Source: Saccharum officinarum
Taxonomy: Eukaryota; Streptophyta; Magnoliopsida; Poales; Poaceae
Direction of reading: 5' to 3'
Assembly: GCA_020631735.1 (NCBI GenBank)
Contig: CM036215.1
Coordinates: 13,170,346 to 13,234,345, forward strand
Length of the DNA: 64,000 nt
Shown in pieces: positions 58,012 through 64,000 of this stretch. The translations under genes were made by a program, and so were the position numbers. The notes under the pieces were generated by a model that made no database searches, was not told where the DNA came from, and saw nothing but the letters and a program-made list of their open reading frames with translations. The stretch's first letter is position 1, and the number at the start of each line of letters is the position of its first letter.

Positions 58012-59969
58012 ATGTCTAACGGGGAAGGACCACCTCCTACCTTTGAGGGGGATGATTTTCCATATTGGAAAATCCATATGGAGGCGTATCTCGAAGCCAT
58101 AGATGTTGGGTGTCTTAGAGCCGCAACCCAAGGGCTTCCCGCTATCAAGGATCCCGCCAACCCAATTGGTGACGAGGAGAAGTACGACCGGTGGAATGCA
58201 AAGGCCAAAAATGCACTCTACCGGGGCTTAGGCAAGGATATCTTCAATCGTGTGCGTAATGCAAAGAACGCTCATGAATTATGGGAAAACCTTTGTGCTC
58301 TCCATGAGGGAACTAAGAGTGAGCGTGAGGAACGCTATCATATTGCTTTAAAGAAAATTAATTCTTTTGAGATGCTTCCCAAAGAAAGTGCTAATGACAT
58401 GTACACTCGTCTAAATGTTCTTATAGAGGACCTCAATGCTCTTGGGCTCACTCAAATGAGCCAATCGGATGTTGCAAGGAAGATCTTGAGTGTTCTTCCC
58501 GTTGAGAAGTATGGTCACATCGTCACCGTGCTTCACCAAAGTGATCTCTCCACCGCAACACCGACACAAGTATTGGGGAAGATCAATGCTCATGAGATGT
58601 ACATGCACATCACTCCGGAAAGAGGGCTCATCATCTTTCAAGAAGAAAGACTTGGCCTTCAAAGCTAGCCATGACAAGAAGAAGAAGAAGGGCCAAGCCA
58701 CGATGGTGCAAGAGAGCTCAAGTGAAAGTGATGTTGATGATGAATCACTTGCACTCATGGTGGGGAAGACCACCAAAATGCTAAAGAAGCTCAACAAGAG
58801 TGGCGTCAAGTTCGATGGCAAGAAAAAGAAATTCTTCACAAGTAGCAAAAGAAAGCCAATCTCGGAGATGGATTGCTACAATTGTGGTGAACTTGGCCAC
58901 TTAGCTCATCAATGCCCTAGACCTCCAAAAGACAAGTACAAGAACAAGAACAAGGGCAAGAAAAATGATTCAAGTGATGAAGAAGAAGAGAGGAAGAAAA
59001 ACAAGCCATACAAGAAGAAGGATGGCAAGAAGAAGGAGTTCCACAAGAAGAAGAAGGGAGGAAAAGCATACATTGTTGGTGATTGGCTCACCAATATTGA
59101 ATCATCTTATGAGTCCTCCGAAGATGAAAGCAATGATGAGAAAGAGAAGGTTGCCGCATTTGTAATGGGGCCATCATCTTCACCGACATCTTCATCACCA
59201 CCTTCACCGCCTCCATCACCATCATCGTCCACCACTCACCTATGCCTTATGGCCAAGGGTGAACGAAAGGTACAAAACTATGATAGTGATGATGATGATG
59301 ATAGTGATAGTGATGATGAATATGATGCACCTTCTTATGATGAACTTGTAAAATTGTTAAACAAATACACTAAGGTCATAAGAAGGACTAGAAATGAAAA
59401 TGATGAACTTCAAAATGAAAATGAATCACTCTCATCTAAGCTTGAAAGTGCTCAAAAGGCTAGTGGTGAGCTCAAAGATCAAAATGAAATTATGTCTTCC
59501 ACTCTCAAGGAGCTCAAAACTTCTAATAAAGAGCTTAGAGATCAACATGATAAACTTGAGAAGAAGCATGATGAGCTCATCACTAGGCATAACTCTCTAA
59601 AGGACAAATATACAACATTGAAAATTGACTATGATAGTCTTTTGGTTGCTAATGAACTTGTTCTTGAGACACATGATGCTACTAACAAAGTTGTTAAGTG
59701 TGATATAGCTACATCATGTGATGACTTGATCATTGAAAGCATTGAGCAAGGTTCTAGTAGCAAAGGCAAGAGTGTGGTTGAGTCAAGCAATTATGATGAT
59801 TGAAAGCATTGAGCAAGGTTCTAGTAGCAAAGATTCAAATGGAAAGTTGAAAGTTATGTTCTTGGGTCCCCCAAACAAGAATAGGCCTAAGAAAATATGG
59901 GTTGCCAAGTCACTAGTAGAGAAAGTCAAGGGTCCCTCTCAAGTGTGGGTCCATAAACAAAAAGCTTGA
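58012..59969 (+). pseudogene. gag of element D, frameshifted
   Basis: It starts at the ATG 58012 (MSNGEGPPPTFEGDDFPYW). The N-terminal copia gag domain spans about residues 1-200. An extra A near 58618-58621 shifts the frame, compared with GGAAGAGGG in element A, and the first frame ends at 58668. The second frame carries a Lys-rich stretch, the knuckle CYNCGELGHLAHQC (near 58872-58913), an acidic Asp/Ser region (59280-59320) and a long coiled coil (59390-59640). It stops at 59803 because a 67-bp tandem duplication (59732 and 59799) adds a stop. The last part, to 59969 (GPPNKNRPKKIWVAKSLVEK...), is in a third frame. No single gag protein can be made from this copy. Confidence 0.88.
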
Positions 59970-59983
59970 TCTCTTGTGTGTAG

Positions 59984-62900
59984 GTGAACTATATAACCGG
60001 TGATCCTCGTATGTTCACCTCCATTGAAGAGAATGGGATATGTCAAGAGAAGATCACATTTGGGGATAATTCAAAGAGCAAAGTCAAGGGTATAGGCAAG
60101 ATTGCAATATCAAATGATCACTCACTCTCAAATGTGCTCTATGTTGCTTCATTGAGTTTCAACTTATTATCCGTTGGGCAACTTTGTGACCTTGGCTTCC
60201 AATGCTTGTTCACACCAAATGAAGTGGTAGTTTCAAAGATAGATAACAAGCAAGTGATATTCAAAGGCTTTAGATACAACAATCTTTATCTTGTTGACTT
60301 CACCTCCGAAGATGCAAACTTGATGACATGTTTATTCACCAATACCTCACTTGGATGGCTGTGGCATAGGAGGCTTGCTCATGTTGGAATGAACACTCTC
60401 AACAAGCTATTGAAGAAAGAATTAGTGAGAGGATTGAAGGATGTAAAGTTTAAAAAGGACAAACCTTGTAGTGCATATCAAGCGGGCAAACAAGTTGCAA
60501 ACACTCATCCAACCAAAGCTTTCATGTCAACTTCAAGAGTGCTAGAACTTCTACACATGGATTTGTTTGGGCCTACAACCTACAAGAGCTTGGGTGGTAA
60601 TCTTTATTGTCTTGTGATAGTGGATGACTACTCAAGGTACACATAGACCTTCTTTCTTCATGACAAATCCGAAGTGGCCAATTGTTTCAAGAAGTTTGCG
60701 AAGAGAGCTCAAAATGAATTTGAAGTCAAGATAAAGAAAATTAGAAGTGACAATGGCAAAGAGTTTGACAACACCAACATTAAAGCTTATTGTGATGAAA
60801 TTGGAATCAAGCATGAAGTTTCTTCAACCTACACTCCTCAACAAAATGGTGTAGTTGAGAGAAAGAACCAGACTTTGATCACTCTTGCAAGAATAATGTT
60901 AGATGAGTACAATACTTCAGAGAAGTTGTGGGCCGAGGCAATCAACACCGCATGCTATGCTTCAAATCGCCTCTTCCTACAAAAGTTTCTTGGCAAGACC
61001 CCCTATGAGTTGCTTAATGGGAAGAAGCCGGACGTCTTATTCTTCTGGGTGTTTGGTTGCAAATGCTACATCTACAAGAAGCGTCAACACCTAGGGAAGT
61101 TTCAAAGACGTTGTGATATTGGTTTTCTTGTTGGTTACTCATCAAAGTCCAAAGCATATAGAGTATTTAACCATGCCACCGGTTTGGTTGAAGAAACATA
61201 TGATGTGGAATTTGTTGAATCTAATGGCTCCTAAGGAGCAATTGAGAATTGTGATGATGTAGGTGATGAACCCTTGAGGGAGGCAATGAAGAACATGCTG
61301 GTGGGAGACATCAAGCCAAAAGATGATGAAGACGATGTACAAATTGTTGATCCACCATCTTCATCACATGTGCCTCAAGATGATGACAAGAATGAGAGAG
61401 TTGAAAATAAAGACACTTATGTCTCTCATGAACAAGCCGAGGCACAAGCTCAAGATGTTGATGCTCCTCATCCACCCCCTCAAGTGGTTGATAGAAGAAA
61501 CTCACCTCTACTTCAAGCACATCCATAAGATCTCATCATAGGGAGTCCTTCTAAGGGAGTAATGACTCGATCTCAAAAGCTTGCTTCTTTTGTTGAACAT
61601 CACTCCTTTGTCTCTTGTGTTGAACCTAAGAATGTAGAAGAAGCCCTTCAAGATCCGGATTGGGTGAATGCTATGCATGAAGAATTAAACAACTTCGCCC
61701 GCAATCAAGTATGGACACTTGAAGAGCATCCTAAAGGTGCAAGAGTCATTGGAACCAAGTGGGTGTTCCGCAATAAGCAAGATGACCAAGGCGTAGTGGT
61801 GAGGAACAAGGCAAGACTAGTTGCAAAGGGGTTCTCTCAAGTTGAAGGTCTTGATTTTGGAGAGACCTTTGCACCCGTTGCAAGACTTGAAGCCATTCGT
61901 ATCCTTCTTGCATATGCATCACATCATGATATGAAACTATATCAAATGGATGTGAAAAGTGCATTCTTACATGGCTTCATAAATGAACTAGTCTATGTTA
62001 ATCAACCTCCCGGGTTTGAAGACCCTAGATATCCTAATCATGTCTATAGGTTGTCCAAGGCGCTATATGGGCTAAAGCAAGCCCCTAGAGCGTGGTATGA
62101 GCGCCTCCGGGACTTCCTCATTGAGAAGGGCTTCACCAATGGGAAGGTCGACACCACACTTTTCACTAAGAAGCTTAATGGGGAGATCTTCATTTGTCAA
62201 GTGTATGTTGATGATATCATCTTTGGATCAACAAATGAAGAATATTGCAAGGAATTTGGTGAATTGATGTCGAAGGAGTTCGAGATGTCTATAATTGGTG
62301 AGCTCACATTCTTCCTTGGTTTTCAAGTCAAGCAAATGAGAGAAGGGATTTTCATCTCTAAAGAAAAGTATACCAAGGATCTTCTCAAAAGGTTCAAGAT
62401 GGAAGAATGCAAACCAATCAAGACCCCAATGCCATCTAATGGACATCTCGACCTAGATGAGGGAGGTAAATCGGTTGATCAAACTCTCTACCGTTCTATG
62501 ATTGGTAGCTTGTTGTACCTTACCGCATCTAGGCCCGATATCATGTTTAGTGTGTGCATGTGTGCTCGCTTTCAAGCGTGCCCTAAAGAACCTCACTTAA
62601 GTGCCGTAAAAAGAATCTTAAGATATCTTAAGCACACCCCAAGCATTGGTCTTTGGTATCCCAAAGGAGCTAGATTCCAACTAGTTGGCTATTCCGATTC
62701 GGATTATGCCGGTTGCAAAATTGATAGAAAAAGCACATCCGGAGGGTGCCATTTGCTTGGGAGGTCTTTAGTATCTTGGTCATCTAAGAAACAAAATAGT
62801 GTGGCTTTGCCCACCGCCGAGGCGGAATACATTGCCACGGGGGCTTGTTGTGCACAAATCTTATACATGAAACAAACCCTCCTAGACTATGGAATTGTTC

Positions 62901-63160
62901 TTGAAAAGGTTCCACTTTTATGTGATAATGAAAGTGCCGTTAAAATTGCTAATAATCCGATACAACACTCTCGCACCAAGCACATTGATATCCACCACCA
63001 CTTTCTAAGAGATCACGTTGCTAAAAATGATATATCACTAGAAGGTGTAAGAAGTGAAAATCAATTAGCGGATATCTTCACTAAACCTTTGGATGAAGCT
63101 AGTTTTTGTAGGTTGAGAAGTGAACTTAATGTGCTTGACTCTAGTAACTTTAAAAAATGA
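59984..63160 (+). pseudogene. pol of element D: protease remnant, integrase, reverse transcriptase, RNase H
   Basis: One frame runs through the whole region with stops at 60644, 61232 and 61526. At the start, TGDPRMFTS is the sequence that follows the protease active site, but the Asp-Ser-Gly motif itself is not present upstream. GAG-pre-integrase and integrase follow (LWHRRLAHVGMNTLN, MDLFGP near 60560, RSDNGKEF near 60745, NGVVERKNQ near 60846). The zinc-binding HHCC has its first Cys intact (KPCSA) and the second as Tyr (AYQAGKQ). From 61562 a 532-residue frame holds the copia reverse transcriptase ([33 protein letters not shown], catalytic YVDDIIFG near 62203-62226) and RNase H ([19 protein letters not shown] near 62688, [35 protein letters not shown]). 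The reverse transcriptase and RNase H part is intact as read. Confidence 0.9.
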
Positions 63161-64000
63161 GCTTGTGTTGTCCCTTGCATTGCATTGTATTATATGTCAT
63201 GTTTAATTACCCACAATGCATCTAGGGCTTGGCTAACACGGTTATGATAACCGTCCTTTGGAGGAGTGAAGAAGCCTAACCGTGGATCAAACTTGACAAG
63301 CAACCTAGCTTTACTTACTTGTTTTGCATTGCATTTGCATGGTTGTTGCTTTGTCGTTTCTTTTCGGTTTAGTTTTGAGCAACCTCTGTGTTTGTCCATG
63401 GGTAGAGAGAGCATTTTGACGCTCCCAAGGGTTCAAAAACTCTATTGCATGGCCATACGTTGCTCCTCGGGTGTTTGTTGCCTATTTTCCTAAAAATAAT
63501 ATTAGCCTAAGGCAAACTTTTTTGAGAAACTTGGGGGTTTGAGTGAGGTCACTCATATCATATTCCAATTGGTGTTTATTTATGTCTCTTTGAATTGGAA
63601 CTTGATTGGGAGAAGTCACGTCGAAGTTCGGATTGAAGGAAGGCAAAAAACAGTGACCGGACGCTGGATCGGACGCTGCACCGGACGCTGCACCGGACGC
63701 AGTGATGCTTCACCACCGCGTCCGGTCCCGGCGACCACCAGCGCGTCCGGTCATCCAGAAGACCATCTGCTGACCTTGTGACCGGACGCAGCACCGAACG
63801 CGCTGCTGTTGACCACCGTGTCCGGTCCCGGTAACCACCACCGCGTCCGGTCATTCGCGATGACTTTCCCGGAGAACCCTCGACCGGACTCTGTCCGCGT
63901 CCGGTCAGTCCTAACCGGACGCGTCCGGTCGCTCCAGGACCTTACTGGAGTGTGACCGGATGCTACACCACCGCGTCCGATCAAATCGACCACCACGTCC
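63161..64000 (+). other. Post-pol region of element D
   Basis: Non-coding so far. 63412-63570 matches the reverse complement of 9750-9909 in element A. 63650-64000 is an array of CCGGACGC / GCGTCCGG motifs like those in the LTR. The env-like ORF seen in element A would lie further on, outside the window. Confidence 0.75.

Larger units (their letters stand above)
56303..64000 (+). mobile_element. Element D: Sirevirus-type Ty1-copia retrotransposon with gag and pol, 3' end outside the window
   Basis: It has a complete 5' LTR (56303-57958), a primer site (57960-57972), gag (58012-59803, remnant to 59969), pol (59984-63160) and the first 840 bp of the long region that precedes the 3' LTR. The order protease-integrase-reverse transcriptase-RNase H is that of Ty1-copia. 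The LTR and gag are close relatives of element A. The env-like ORF and 3' LTR are expected beyond 64000. Several breaks make it inactive. Confidence 0.93.

Noticed and set aside
63539..63996. Frames in the post-pol region of element D, both strands
   Set aside because: They run through the palindromic CCGGACG array, which reads as Thr-Gly-Arg or Asp-Arg-Thr-Arg repeats in any frame.

Overview
The window is nuclear DNA from a grass, most likely a member of the Andropogoneae (the sugarcane, sorghum, Miscanthus and maize group). The reasons are the Sirevirus (Maximus/SIRE-type Ty1-copia) retrotransposons with initiator-Met tRNA primer sites, Stowaway- and Harbinger-like MITEs typical of grasses, a LINE with a TTG-rich tail, and intron-containing plant genes. 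There is nothing prokaryotic here: no operons, CRISPR array, rRNA or tRNA was seen. Only two host genes are convincing: an ankyrin-repeat gene of the ACD6-like type (first exon, 2160-2934, minus) and a four-exon gene for a filament-like plant protein (FPP), a long coiled-coil protein of 1043 residues (25584-32070, minus).

Layout. 1-1080 is unassigned GC-rich sequence. 1081-2159 is AT-rich and probably intron of the ankyrin gene. 3917-23803 is Sirevirus element A on the minus strand, with target duplication GTGCC. A has lost its pol gene and keeps a decayed gag and an envelope-like ORF. A second element, B (10418-21082, plus, target duplication CCTCC), sits inside the gag of A. B has gag with zinc knuckles but no pol. 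23804-25583 holds an old direct repeat and a transposon relic. 25584-33400 is the FPP gene. Its second intron carries a 5'-truncated antisense LINE (28563-30501), which in turn holds a hAT-type MITE (29375-29559). 33406-35960 holds MITEs and a CpG-rich stretch.

A gap of exactly 100 N lies at 35961-36060. The sequence after it, 36061-50779, is a nearly exact second copy of 21237-35960, which ends at the gap. The two copies differ mainly by single-base length changes in homopolymers. The simplest reading is an unmerged overlap of two contigs, so the second FPP gene, LINE and half-element are probably assembly duplicates. The real locus is then about 14.7 kb shorter than the window.

50780-55540 is AT-rich intergenic DNA with several MITEs and a decayed LTR fragment. 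55541-56302 is a piece of another LTR, probably Ty3-gypsy. Sirevirus element D (56303 to beyond the window end, plus) is inserted in it. D has a complete 5' LTR, gag and pol, broken by a frameshift, a 67-bp tandem duplication, stop codons, an apparently missing protease active site and a changed zinc-ligand cysteine in the integrase.

The LTRs of A and D carry arrays of an 18-bp perfect palindrome (GACCGGACGCGTCCGGTC). The LTRs of B carry an array of a different palindrome (GTCGGGAGTCCCGAC). I found no new gene system. The points most worth a second look are the false duplication at the gap, the palindrome arrays and their mixed distribution in B, and the gag-only element B.
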